NCBI RefSeq assembly: GCF_014356525.2
Contig: NC_052512.1
Coordinates: 792,797 to 856,796, forward strand
Length of the DNA stretch: 64,000 nt
Direction: 5' to 3'
Source of the DNA: Nilaparvata lugens
Lineage: Eukaryota > Arthropoda > Insecta > Hemiptera > Delphacidae
In this document: piece after piece, positions 21,560 through 33,649 of the stretch
Layout of the letters: every line of letters begins with the position of its first letter
Position numbering within the stretch: the stretch's first letter is position 1
The notes under the pieces: generated by a model
Seen by the model: only the letters and a program-made list of their open reading frames with translations
Databases searched by the model: none
What the model was told of the DNA's origin: nothing
Made by a program: the position numbers and the translations under genes

Positions 21560-22345
21560 AAGTTAACACTTAACACAAAAGCAAAGTGAAATGGTTACAA
21601 ATAACTGGTTAATAGGTTAAACAAACAACACAGCGCGGCTACAGTAGGCCTAACTTACAGTTTGTGTTTTGTTCAACAGTGAGCTAAAATATTTCTGAAA
21701 ATAATTTTCAGCTGATAATTTCTTTTAAATATTTTTTTAATTGAAGCAAAATAAATCAGCTGTTTTGGAACAGCTGTTCTTGAAATCAATGTCTATTTGC
21801 AATCAGCTACAACTTATGAGTTATTAGTTCTCTCCTCATAAAACAGCAAATTTTTGTGGTGTAATGTACTACATAAGAATACATTTTATCCAACTTTTAT
21901 TCAATTTAGTTCACACAGCTTAAATCATTCTTTTCAGAATTGAATTCTCTACAATTTTTATCACAAAAAATTATTTGTTTACTGGTCATTAAAGAAAGTT
22001 ATTGGGCATCAAACGTAGAAGTCTGTGTTTTTCTACTTGAATTTTTTGCATATTTCAACTTTTTTCTCAAAAAATACTCACACTACAGCTTCCAGACTAG
22101 TTTCATTCAATTTTTCAGATATTTTTCCATATGAATCCAGCGTTTTTCAAAAACTAGTCCCCAAACAATTCAGCATCGGTGTATTTCACCAGAGGAACTG
22201 AATTCCGGGCGAAATCTTTCACCCTGTATAGCTCGCTAATGAAGCGTTTATGGATATATGTTTATAAGAACTTTTTTCTTTTTTTTACCTCTACTATCAC
22301 GTATTAAATTATTTTACCATAATTATGAATCACCCTGTATATGGA
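21560..22345 (-). mobile_element. Probable 5' non-coding part of the DUF4817 transposon
   Basis: AT-rich sequence between the DUF4817 start and a terminal-like ATACAGGGTGATTC motif on the minus strand at about 22322-22341. CACCCTGTATA occurs twice (about 22220 and 22330). The matching opposite end cannot be checked because of the gap. Confidence 0.35.
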
Positions 22346-22432
22346 TGAAAGCTCGTGATATAGCTTTTAGTGTTTGCCTATATTGAAATTGGTAGGGGAA
22401 ATCGTCTATACAACGCACATCATTGATTATTA

Positions 22433-23775
22433 ATGTGCGTACAGACTTCTGCGTCACGAACACGCGCATTTCGCAATTCATCAGCTGTTGCTATGCAAAA
22501 TAATATAATTCTTCATAATTATTCTTCTTCCACATGCATAGACCATATATATTTCAGATCACAAAATTTTTCCCATTTTGTTAAAGGTACTGTAATAGAA
22601 ACATCAATAGGTGACCACAAAGCTGTAGCCATAACGCTCAGTCAAAATAATAGGCTAGATAATAAATGTGTTATTGGGGAGAGGGTACTCTAGACTATGG
22701 GCGCTTACAGGAAATGTTGCGCTCTCATGACTGGAGTGATGTTCTCTTCAGTGATGACTTAGATTCAAATTTAATACATTTCTAAACACTTTGAATGAAT
22801 TTATTGAATGTTCTAAATCCTCTAGAATAATAGTGGCAAGTGGGACGCATTAAGAAAACTTAAACCCTGGATAACAAATGGTTTATGTGAAGCAATCCAT
22901 TCCCGAGATAAATTGATTAAAAAAGTTAGAAGAAATCCAGAAAATACTCAAATAAAAGCCAAATTGAAATCATTTTCCAAGAAAATCAAATCCTGGATCA
23001 GAATAGAAAAAGAGAAATATTATTCCACAATTATTTTGCTCTGTTTTGCTCTGGTGGATTCCAAATTAAGTTATGGCATTAGTTGCTGGGGATCCACCTA
23101 CAAAACCCATCTAGCACCTCTAATTGTGCTTCAAAAAGCCATAGTACGGTGTATGAAGGGTGTGAGCAGGATCGAACACTCTTTTCCTATCTTTCAATTT
23201 TTCGCCATTGCGCTATAAATATGTTTTCAAAGTCTTATCATCCTTTTACATGTTATCAGGCAATCGAAGTCGGCAAATGTTCGAGAATGATAATGTATAC
23301 AGAACTAGAAGAGTAGTTGAAAATTTAGCTAGACACCCCAGAGTGTATAACACTTTTTTCAGAAATCCTTTGTCTTTTTGGGGCCAAAATTTTCCAACTA
23401 TCTACCTGATTATATAAGAAATATTGAGAACAAAATACTTTTGAAAAAACAAATATCAAAATGGCTTACTGGATGTCTGCCTGAAACTATTGAGAGTTAT
23501 TTTTCTGTAATTATCTGATTCCCATTCTATTATAATACTTTTTTGCACATACCAACTTGAAAGAGAAAGATGTGTGAGTGTGTGTGTGAATGTAGCATTA
23601 AAAACTTGTTTCACTGACCTCCTACTTGCATACAAATTGTAAATAATTTAGCAAGTAGTATTTTTATTTTGACAGGAACTAACTGTATAGAAGTTTATAT
23701 CTTTATTTCACTGAGTTGTGTTTTTTTTGTCAAAATAAAAAACGATTTGATTTGATTTGATTTGATTTGAAAATA
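22433..23775 (+). pseudogene. Internally deleted LINE (endonuclease end joined to ORF2 C-terminus)
   Basis: The 5' part encodes the end of an APE-type endonuclease, with SSTCIDHIYFRS (about 22529-22562) and SIGDHKAVAITL (about 22605-22640, catalytic His). A linker with KIKSWIRIEKEKYYS (about 22985-23030) is joined directly to the distal ORF2 region: LVDSKLSYGISCWGSTYKTH (about 23053-23110) and, after frameshifts, YNTFFRNPLSFWG (about 23347-23385). The whole reverse transcriptase is deleted. It ends at a 3'UTR with AATAAA and a (GATTT)n tail at about 23745-23775. The motifs resemble Jockey-superfamily LINEs. It is a different lineage from the YADD LINE at 18411-21216. Confidence 0.72.
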
Positions 23776-23779
23776 TATC

Positions 23780-24580
23780 TGTATAAATCAGAGAAGACCA
23801 TATTGAAGAGACGGCATTTCTGATTGGTTCTCCTGGAATCAATCAGGATTAAAATTCAACCTGATTTTGTGCAACCGGCACTGAGTACCTGATTGAATGA
23901 TTGCAATAGTTCAACAGCTGAGTCATAATTTTGTCTCAGTCCCACACACATTCACTCGCTCACTCCTTCTACTTAGTACTCAAAACTGTGAATAAATAAT
24001 ACTTTGAAATATTTTGTTCCGAATGTAGCACATTAATTTGATTGAGAACTAAACATTAATACTTGTGCTGAATTTTGAATGATTTTGGACAGTTTTGAAG
24101 TTTCTTAGTTTGAAAATTTTTCAGAGACATTCTAATTAGAAACAATAAAAAGAACCATTCTCTTCTCTGGATTTCCTTGAATTTCATATTCTTTATTTGA
24201 ATGTGAATTTTGAGTTATTTTATTCCTATTTTAGAATATGATCATGCTTTCGTTACTTTAATAAATGCGAATTTTGACATGAAAAACATGACGTAGTTTG
24301 TTCGAAAGCATCCAGAGTCTGCTAATTAGTCGACAATTTTAGCCTATTGACGCGATAAACTTATTTTTCTCAACTTCAAAGACAACTTAATCACTTGAAA
24401 GGCACGTTTCTCGATCATTTCGTGACACTAAATTCAGTTTGCCCATTTAAAATTATTTTTGAAGCACACGTGCAAAACAAATTGCGTCAATGCTTGAAAC
24501 AAACAAGTCGGGGTTGCTTGTTTGGTTTTGTGTTCATTTTCATTGAGTTGATGTTTATTTGTATGTATTTAATAGATAAT
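23780..24580. other. Non-coding; contains a dispersed repeat copy
   Basis: Positions about 23790-23990 (AATCAATCAGGATTAAAATTC..GTGCAACCGGCACTGAGTACC..TTCAACAGCTGAG) are a direct copy of about 26543-26720 near the MITE at 26478-26612. No coding potential is seen. Confidence 0.5.
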
Positions 24581-24584
24581 AGAA

Positions 24585-24665
24585 TACTTACTTACTCCAT
24601 GGAGCTACAGTCCATCATGGGCCTTGGCCTCCTCTAGAATGCCTCTCCACTTCTCTCTGTCGGTA
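24585..24665 (-). pseudogene. LINE ORF C-terminal relic with TAAG-repeat tail
   Basis: On the minus strand the sequence encodes DREKWRGILEEAKAHDGL followed by a stop and a short (TAAG)n run. DRxxWRxxLEEAKA followed by a stop resembles the extreme C-terminus of RTE-like reverse transcriptase ORFs in insects. Only about 80 bp survive. Confidence 0.45.
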
Positions 24666-24669
24666 TCCT

Positions 24670-26475
24670 AACACCTATTTTCCGAGATAATATAATAGTA
24701 GGCCCAACTTTGGGAATCTCCCGCTAATAGTAGTTTCACCTCATCGGATTTAAATGTTTGATTTATCCGACAACGGTTATATTTTACCCAGTTTATTGAT
24801 TCTATTAAACTCCCTTGGTGTAGCCTGACTAGAAACATTCCGCCATCGCTAGGATTGAACCCTGTTCAGGATCTTTGATTTTTATTGTTTGGGCTATTTT
24901 ATCAAATTTATTCGATTGGGATTCTGAAAACTATTAAGCCATTATCAGCAATAGATCTCCTGGAGAGGAAGAATCTAGACCCCTGCTTTCTAATTGATGT
25001 CTGCTCTACTAAGCGAAGAATGATTCCCATTGTACTTCCACATGGGAGAGTTCATACATTCTCAGTGTGAAACCTTCCATAAGAATCAATGATATTCTTC
25101 TGTATTTGCCAGAGCAAGAAATCATTGGGAAGCTGTGGCTCAAGTTTAATTGGAATACCTTCATGACTCGCCACATGTTGGAAAATGCAGTTTTTTCTTC
25201 TCTTCTTAAACTTTTACTGCTCTTGGAAGTTTTCATTTTCCAAACTTCTCCTTTGATCGACTATCATTCTAAAATTCTCATGATCGAAAATTCAATCATT
25301 GAATAAACTGAAACTAACAAAGCCACTCATTTATTAAACGAGCGTTAGGGAGTTGATGATACAAGTATTGTAACCAATAGAAATTGATTTGAGATCTCTT
25401 GTAGACAATGCAGAAATAAAACTTGTGACCCCTGGGTTGAAGAACTCGCTAATGAACTGTTGTATTGATCTCTGAAATCTGCAACTTGTAAACAGAGCTG
25501 GTGAGAGTAATATTATGGAAACAGCTGAATATTTCTTTTACAAGTAGGCTATATTATGACTGTAGGCTTCAGGGATCCTAGTCAAATTCAGAAAACTCTC
25601 TGTCACTTAAACTTTTGTCCGCTATCCTGGATATGTTTCATGGATTCAACTTCATTACGAATCCAGCATCAGTTTTAATCCAACTTCATTTTTCCAAATG
25701 GGAATGTGGTCATCCGATGCATAATGTCTAATCAAAATTTCAAAAGAATTTTTTTTTTATTTTATTTTATTTATTGTATAAAATACTGTAATCATAATAC
25801 AATTATGACATTGGAGGAAAAACTAGGCTAAGCCTGTACTATTTCTCTCCAAAGATTTTGATAAAATGTTAATGTTGTCCAAAATATAAGGTTATATAGT
25901 CACACACTGCTTCGTCACTTGATTTTCGGTCCAGAAATGATGATTCAAAATTTTGAATTTTGAAGGTTGATTCTATACTCTAAATGAATCACAATAAATT
26001 AAAAACTTTAGAAATATTGCACTTATTTAAAAAAATTGAATACAAAATCAAAAACATAAAAATTTCAAATATTTGTTATTCACAGCTCTAAATTAATGGC
26101 GAAGCCATCACATCGATATATCAAACCGTTTCAATGTTCTCAATATTTCAAGGTACTGATAAATGATACAAAAACGGAATAAATGAGTACTCACTTTGAA
26201 TAATCAAGTGCTAGTGAATACTAATAGTAGCTTCTACTCACAAATTTAACACTTTGAACACAACAATCTGTCATAGAAAAATTGTTAACGTCATAGCAAC
26301 TGCTATCATAAGTAGTAAATATCGGGGACCGAGCTTCGCTCTGGAGTACAAAAGCATAAAAAATGTATCACGAAAGAAGAAATTATAATAACATTCATAG
26401 TTCATACAGAAATCTTCTATCTCATCACAGTAAATCAAGATTAATTCCCAGAGGAATGCACAAATTTCCCTCACA
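24670..26475. other. AT-rich, no gene; one LINE 3' end
   Basis: Nothing convincing is coding. Positions about 25748-25860 are a minus-oriented LINE-type 3' end: oligo(T) followed by TTTATTTATTG, i.e. an AATAAA signal and poly(A) on the minus strand. Confidence 0.4.
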
Positions 26476-26477
26476 AA

Positions 26478-26612
26478 GCCCGGTTGCACAGATGGTTAAA
26501 TTTTAATCCTGATTAATTTCACGTGAACCAAAGCAAAGAAGACCATTTCAAAAGATGGATCTATTGGAATTAATCAGGATTGAAAATAACCCGGCTTTTT
26601 TGCAACCGGCAC
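26478..26612. mobile_element. MITE with CCGGTTGCA termini, ~135 bp
   Basis: The left end CCCGGTTGCACAG..TTAATCCTGATTAAT and the right end ATTAATCAGGATTGAAAA..TTGCAACCGGCAC form inverted repeats about 38 bp long. The target duplication is not resolved. The flank right of the element is shared with 23880-23990. Confidence 0.65.
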
Positions 26613-26839
26613 TAAATACCTGATTGAAAGATTACAAAAGTTCAACAGCTGAGTTGTTATAATTTTGACACAGTCCCAAACACATGAACTCGCTTACTCA
26701 CTTCTATCATCAACAGACGACGAAATAATTATTATCACCTGTCTTTCCAAAGATGAATAGTAATCATCCTTTTATTGTCCTTCAGCGAGTTTTCCCAGAG
26801 ATGAGACCTAGTGTAATCGAAGTATGATATTATAAACCT

Positions 26840-27270
26840 ACTATGCTCTGAATTTCGTGAGAATCGTTAGAGCCGTTTTCGTGATCCGGTGAAATACAAA
26901 CATATAAACATCTAAACATCCAAAAATCTAAACATTCAAACATATAAACATAAATTGCTCGTTCAATGGTATAGGATTCCATTAATTACGCGTAGGCTAT
27001 GTTACAGGCAGGCAACAGACAGGCAGACAGACGTTAACAGAAGCGAGTTGAAGAATCAAAATTAAAATAGCTTATTTATCCTTAATAATAATAATAATAG
27101 TTGTAACAAAACATAGGAACTTAAAAATAATAATCACATCAGAATAATAGTATAAAAATAAAAATAAGTAAGTTGATATATATAGAACTTTTATATAGAA
27201 AGTTGTTGACAAGACTTTGTGAAGAGAGCATCGTTTTTCGTGTTCGTGCTGCTCCATTATCTTGGTTGGC
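26840..27270. repeat. Dispersed-repeat tail with (CATATAAA)n-type iterations
   Basis: GTTAGAGCCGTTTTCGTGAT is followed by iterations of AAACATATAAACATC and AATTGCTCGTTCAATGGTAT. It resembles the 3' tail of a non-LTR family seen in many insects; the family is not assigned. The remainder to 27270 is AT-rich without genes. Confidence 0.4.
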
Positions 27271-27399
27271 GATTGTGGTATCTGTGAGTTCGTTTTCTAC
27301 CGGTGAATTCGGGTTGATTTATATTACTTCTCTGCTTACATTTTAAACCATATAATTTGCTTTAAAATTTGGTGTAAAATTTGCTTTAAATCAGTGCGA

Positions 27400-28255
27400 A
27401 GCGGTAATAATGATAAAATTGCTTGTGTGTTCGTCCCTGGTACATGGGGCTTGTGCCGGACTTAAAATTAATGACGTCAAGTTTATGACAGAAAATAATC
27501 AAATATGGCGCTGCAGTGATTGCAGCTTGGAACGCAGGAAGAGTATGTCGACTGAAACAAGTGGTTCACCATTGACGATTGCTGACGTAGTCCGGTAGTC
27601 GCTATGCTGAACGTCATGAAGGAGGATCAAAAGAGGATGGAGTTGGACCTCGGGAAGTATATGGAGGCCTGCCATGAGGGAATTGCCGAGCTAAATGTGA
27701 AGCGAGAGGAGCGGAACGAGAAATTTGAAACTTGCCTAAAGACTATAGAGGAGTTAACTAAGAAAGTTGTGAAGTTGGAACGGGAAAATGCTACATCGAA
27801 GGAACGTGTAGAGGATCTAGAACAATACTCGAGAATTAACATGGTCGAAATACGAGGCCTGCCTCAGCAACCCAACGAGGACCTGAACACGATAGTTTAC
27901 AACATATCGAGTGCTCTCGGCTGCCAGATCAGGGAGGATGCCATCGCCTGGGTCGCGCTGGACCAGAGGGGCCTGCTCCGGTTGTCCTCAAGTTCATTAG
28001 GAGAACCGACAAAAACACGCTCCTACAGATAGGCGAGTGAAGCGCGATTTTTCGACCAGGCATGTCGGCTGTAATACAGATAAACCTATCCACATCAATG
28101 AGTGTTTGTCGCCGTCAAGAAGGAAACTTTTATCATTGACTATATCAGCGCACAAGGAACATCGTTTTAAATTTCTTTGGGTCAGAGACTGTAAAATCCT
28201 AATAAGAAAGCAGGAAAAAAGCCCAGTGATCGAAATCAAATCAAGTGAATAATTA
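27400..28255 (+). pseudogene. LINE ORF1 with PHD-like finger, coiled coil and FP C-terminal domain
   Basis: The N-terminal piece (27410-27598) contains HGACAGLK and NNQIWRCSDCSLERRKS, the second half of a PHD-like zinc finger. A stop lies at 27596-27598 just before the next part. The frame from 27604 gives a long coiled coil (EECLKT-like heptads, VVKLERENATSKERVEDLE), then QYSRINMVEIRGLPQ. After a frameshift near 27950-28020 come VVLKFIRRTDKN and the block from 28037 with HINECLSPSRRKLL and FKFLWVRDCKILIRK, matching the FP C-terminal domain named after the baculovirus FP protein and common in insect LINE ORF1 proteins. In LINEs, ORF1 binds the RNA. Broken by at least two lesions; ORF2 is absent. 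Confidence 0.72.
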
Positions 28256-28259
28256 GATA

Positions 28260-28553
28260 TGCTACTATCTCAAAGCTCATTCACGATTCATGATGTTAAC
28301 AATTCTAAGGTCGGTGCTAATGTATAGTTCAAAATCTTTAACTAATGACAGGATATATCCAATACCAAGGAAAATATTAACTTTCATTATATTATCATGA
28401 GCTTACTAAAAATCATTGATTTAATAAGAGTTATTTTATTTCTGATTAGTCTATTGCCGATAAATGATATGACTGTTCTATCTGTCTGCTTTCCTTATCC
28501 ATTGCTATTTCAACTATTCTATCCTTCAATTTAATTTCAATTTCAATTTATTT

Positions 28554-28554
<1 letters not shown>
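28260..28554. other. AT-rich, no gene
   Basis: The frame after the FP domain stays open briefly to about 28325. Nothing else is recognised. (AATTTC)n-like sequence leads into the CA tract. Confidence 0.4.
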
Positions 28555-28555
<1 letters not shown>

Positions 28556-28585
<30 letters not shown>

Positions 28586-28624
28586 CACACACACACACAC
28601 ACACACACCACACACACACACACA

Positions 28625-28671
<47 letters not shown>

Positions 28672-28717
28672 ACACACACACCACACACACACACACACAC
28701 ACACCACACACACACCA

Positions 28718-28750
<33 letters not shown>

Positions 28751-28769
28751 ACACACACACACACACACA
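28556..28769. repeat. (CA)n compound microsatellite
   Basis: About 210 bp of ACAC with periodic ACC interruptions. The Cys/Val and similar open frames here are artefacts. Confidence 0.97.
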
Positions 28770-29094
28770 TAAGATACATCAATATGAAAAAAATTAATTA
28801 TATCAATAAAAAAAATTACAGTATAAAATAATAACATAAATATGAGAACACATTGCAATATTAGAAGGCAATTTATACATGTTATGTGGTGAAGAAGGGT
28901 AGAGGATCAAAAGTTCTCCCAACTATGGCTATCCATGTCATAGGAAGGCTTTTGATCCTTGGAATTTTTGGAAAGGATTGGAAAGGGATGTGATAGAGCA
29001 CAAGTAGGGGAAGTGAGCGCACTAATCAGAAAAGTTCTCTGTTAACTTATTATAGTTCTCAAAGGTAGAAGAAGTAGTTGATTTTGATCCAAGC

Positions 29095-29894
29095 TGCCGT
29101 GCTACCAATTTCTCCTAAATAGGTTGGATAGCATTTCACACCTATTAACCTACAGGAAGTTATCGGCTCCAAAGTGGTAGATTCTTGATACACTATGAAT
29201 GGATCTATCGCCTATGAATGAGAAATCCAGTTTTCAGAGCAAACCAACTTATAATCTTCAGAAGAATTATGGCAATATACAACACAAATCCACAATACAA
29301 TACCTTACACACTTAAACATCCTAGCATCATTACAAGCTAAAATACTTATCCAGTTTATATAGTTGAAAACAATGGCTATAGGCTTGTATACGCACAAAA
29401 CAATTTTATACTAAATTAGAACACCATAAAACTATTCAAAACTCAATTTAAAACATTAAAATTTCAATTAACAGAGAAATTTTCAGAAAGCACAAAACAC
29501 TTTCCATAGCCAGCCGCCATTTTTTTAGAGAAGACCGAGCACAAAGTACAGAGCAAAGACCACACCTCAAAATCAGTGTCAACGTTATGGACACGTCATT
29601 GATATTAAATTTCAAAAAATTATAAATTACAAGTTTAGAATTTACATTTTATATTTCTTCTCAATAAAACTTTATTTCGAAACTGTTATTTTAAATTTAT
29701 ATATCGTGTATATTTAAATAATCTATTAATTCTGTTTCTCTGTTTCGGTGATACCATAGAATGCAACACAATTATTACGATAAATTCTCAGTTAAAAAGT
29801 TGTCCGCATATCGATTACTCTGATATTTACTATCAAGTTTTATAGATCCTGAATTGAAGATTCGATTCCAATCGAGAAAAAATGTAATATTACA
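29095..29894 (-). mobile_element. 3' LTR of a minus-strand LTR retrotransposon
   Basis: The segment is repeated in direct orientation at 48858 to about 49750. On the minus strand it begins with the palindromic TGTAATATTACA (29883-29894) and ends GGTAGCACGGCA (29095), i.e. TG..CA. It is immediately preceded on its inner side by a polypurine tract, AAGAGGGGGGTATT (about 29895-29908, minus strand). These are the hallmarks of the PPT/3' LTR junction. Confidence 0.72.
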
Positions 29895-30984
29895 AATACC
29901 CCCCTCTTGACATAAAAATTTTACTGTTTGAGAATTTAAAGAAAAAAAAATTACATTGAAACAAATGGAAATTGTTGGAATTAAATTTGAGAACAGTAAC
30001 AATTTTTTCTATAAAAACATTACATGTCAACTATAATTGAAACTTATTATAAAAATTCCTCAATAGCATTTGTTATACATTTCCGAACAATATTTCAAAG
30101 TATAGAATATCAAAATTACTTTTGATTTAGCTTCATAATTTAAGGAAAATATCTCAACAGAAATTTAATATATATAAAGAATAGTTTTTGAAATTGCACA
30201 TAAATTTAATAGATAGAAAAATTCAATTTTTATTGCATGAAAATTTAGTATGTTTTTAAAATTTTTTTTAAATGAATTGATGAATAGATTGATTCCAATA
30301 AATCAAAAAATGTTCATTTCTTCCACTATTGACGCAGTTGATTTTATCGATGCAAATTTTGGAAAACAGTCCGTTAAGGCACTCAGTATAAATTTCAGTT
30401 AAGTGTGACTCCAGTGTGATGACATCAGTGTTGGGCTGATCCGAATACTCGTAGTGTTGGGCTGATCTGGATGCACATAGTGTTGGGCTGATACTTGTAG
30501 TCGACTGATGCATACCAAACTTGATACAGGTGACATCTCAGTTAGCATTGCCTCATGTTTGTAGTAGACGGCTGCATACCAAACTCGATACAGGTGACAT
30601 CTCAGTTAGCATTGCCTCATGCTTGTAGTAGACGGCTGCATACCAAACTTGATACAGAGTCACGTAAATTTTGTATCATATGATTATACAATGTACATTT
30701 CAGGCTTGAAATGACAATGTTATCCGTTTTTTGGAAAAGAGATAGACGCTGCATAAAGGATTAACTTAGGTGAGGATTAATTTAGGTAAGCTTTGGTTAT
30801 TTGATATTTTCAGCTTTCAAGGTTTAGAGTTCTGCATACATGGATAATTTAGGAGAGGATTTTTGAATCAATTCTTTCATGATACTGTGACTGCTATTCT
30901 GAATTCAAAGTTGTGAATGTGAACATGGATGGCAATTACCTCCAGGTAATGTGGTAGTGTTGAAGTTTGAGTTACATGGTCAGC
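29895..30984. other. 3' internal region of the LTR element, with tandem repeats
   Basis: No pol remnants are recognised. At about 30429-30500 there are three ~30-bp copies of AGTGTTGGGCTGATCYGRAT, and at about 30495-30655 two and a half ~70-bp copies containing GCATACCAAACTTGATACAG and GTGACATCTCAGTTAGCATT. Confidence 0.55.
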
Positions 30985-31072
30985 AATAGGCGTTGGCATT
31001 GTCATTGGCGTATGCTTTGGTGTCAGCATTGGCGTTGGCATTGTCGTAGGCATTGGCATCAACATTGGCGAC
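30985..31072. repeat. CATTGGCGT-type minisatellite, left part
   Basis: Iterations of GGCGTTGGCATTG and related 6/12-bp motifs. The same array, in the same orientation, continues at 45094-45393 on the other side of the 14-kb foldback element, showing that the element inserted into this minisatellite. Confidence 0.8.
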
Positions 31073-32210
31073 GTGCATGTCGCTGGCCCGACCACATTCG
31101 AATTTCACCAAACAAACTATGCCAAGATTACTACCTATTTTCTACTATTTTCTACCTCCAATAACCGATTTTCTACCTCAAAGATAGCAGAGATATTGAA
31201 TAAACTAAAGTGCCGGGCCAGGGACATGTTAGCCCGGCCATCTCTGAATTTCACCAAACAATCTATGCCAAGATTTACTACCTATTTTCTACTATTTTCT
31301 ACCTCCAATAACAGATTTTCTACCTCAAGGATAACAGAGATATGAGCAAAAATATAGAAAGGTCAATGACCTCTCAGCCCGGCCATCTTTGAATTTGACC
31401 AAACCAAATATGCCAAGATTTACTACCTATTTTCTACTATTTTCTACCTCAAACCAAACTGAAATCTAACCATGCATAACGGAGATATTAGCGAAAATAT
31501 GTATAGGTCACGTGCATGTCGTTGGCCCGGCCACATTAGAATTTAACCGAACAAACTATGCCAAGATTTACTACCTATTTTCTACTATTTTCTACCTCAA
31601 ACCAAACTAAAATCGAATCACGCATAATGGAGATATTGGCTAAAATATGTAAAGGTCACGTGCATGTCGCTGGCCCGGCCACATTTGAATTTCACCAAAC
31701 AAACTATGCCAAGATTTACTACCTATTTTCTACTATTTTCTACCTCCAATAACCGATTTTCTACCTCAACCAAACGGAGTTATAGGGGATTGTAAGTTTT
31801 CACCCACCCCCCTCGCCTATCACCACACTCGAAAACTCGTTTCTAGCCTTGCCATGATTGAATTTCTGAAAAACTAAATGAGCCAATATGAAGTACAGAA
31901 GCACTGCTATTATATTCCACGAAGAACGGAATCGATAGCTCATCACTAGACAAAGTTATTGAGTGTTAAAGATTACTCCCCCCCTCTGAACAGCATGTTT
32001 CTGGCCCGGCCACATTTGAATTTAAACAAACTAACTATGCCATGATTTTCTACCTATTTTCTACCTTCATTAACGGATTTCCTATCTCAACCCTAACTTA
32101 GTTATAGGGGATTGTAAGTTTTCACCCACCCCCTCGGCTATCACCACACACGAAAACACGTGTCCAGTCAAGCCAGGAAAAAAAACTCAAAAACTAAATG
32201 AGCCAATATT
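31073..32210 (+). repeat. Left inverted arm: 5 A units and ~1.5 B units
   Basis: The A units (~150 bp) each contain CTGGCCCGGCCACATTTGAA, ACTATGCCAAGATTTACTAC and CTATTTTCTACTATTTTCTA. The B unit starts with GTTATAGGGGATTGTAAGTT (31790, again about 32111) and includes AAAGTTATTGAGTGTTAAAG. Order and spacing mirror the right arm, but with fewer B units. Confidence 0.85.
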
Positions 32211-33264
32211 TGATAGCTGAGTAGCACGGATCTATTGTATACATTGAGCCACAAAATTTGGATAGCTTCCCAATAGAACCATAATGTTGAACATTCGGAA
32301 GGTTGTTGTTTTTAAAACAAATATTTTCTATAAATTTCATCAACTGAATGTATTTTGAAATATAAGCTGTTGAATAGCCATTGTGATAGTGGAGGGGTTC
32401 TTGTTGTAGCTTGTTATTGTTTTCACTATGTTTGAATTAAAGAAACCTATATTCTATGGAAAGTGAGTTGGCTTTCGAAACCAACGAAAGGCTTTTGTAA
32501 GCACGTGAGTGAATGGGTGGAGGTGTGTGACTGATAGAGACAATAAATTAGCGATCACGTGCTAAACTTTTAACCTAAACATACATAATAATTATAATGC
32601 AGGCCTACCGTAGTTATAAACCGGTGGAATATAGATGTTAGCTGTTTGAAAATATTAACCAATAGTTGAGAGTATGAATGAACTAGGTAGTGGCCTAATA
32701 GAGTAAATTAGCAAAGCTCTCTCATATCAATGCATTGCACATATCAAATCATACAAATCAATTAATAGCAGGCCATTCCAAATTGATATTGTAAGATTAT
32801 TGTATGGTTTGTTATTTTGTAATGGATGTATAATAATTATTTATGATGATTCGATAGTAAATAATACTTGCATACAGTATAGATATAATTCATATCAGTA
32901 CATCGGTAGATAGCCTGGTATAGATTTTTCTATTCAATTAAATACATCTTACTATCAGTATACTTTGAAGGATGTAATAGAATGATTGACAGAGAATAGA
33001 TTCTTAATTCTTTGATTCAAATAATGTTATCAATACAAGTGCTGTACTCAGTTGACAGTTATGATTATTCATAATAAACATGATTGAAGTTTTATAATGA
33101 AAGAAAAGATGTAGTAGATTCAATTGTGAAATAATATGAAGCTTAATAATAATTATCTTCATGCTTAACAGATCTGTATAATAATTTTTGAAGTTTAGAT
33201 TGTAAAATCAATTAGTTAAATTTTTCAGTGTAACAATATACCTCAGTTTGTTCTTAGTCTTAGA
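32211..33264. other. Unique AT-rich core of the foldback element, left side
   Basis: No gene, repeat or family recognised. Confidence 0.4.
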
Positions 33265-33649
33265 TCTACATATCTCTGGTCGGCAGTACAAAGGTGTTAA
33301 GTCAAAAAATCTGATTTTCCAGTAGAGAGGAAAGAAGATTTCAAAAAATTCTAACACAAGACTTGAAACACATCAGATTCCAAAGTTAACACATTATATT
33401 CGTTTTTATCCACCATTCTGAATGGTACTGATGCATTTAATCAATATCAGATAGAATTTGATATTTATTCAAATTTTATGACTTAAGCCATTGGGAGCAT
33501 CCATATTTGATGAATGATTGTTGACTTATGTCTAAAATACCAGATTCCTTGCATATAGATTAGATGAGGTAGATTGATCAAAATACTCTTTCAGATGAAA
33601 AATAGATTTATTTGATTTGAAATATTACTTAGTTTAATAAAAAAATAAA

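Noticed and set aside
28548..28858. Cys-Val repeat proteins
   Set aside because: Products of the (CA)n microsatellite.
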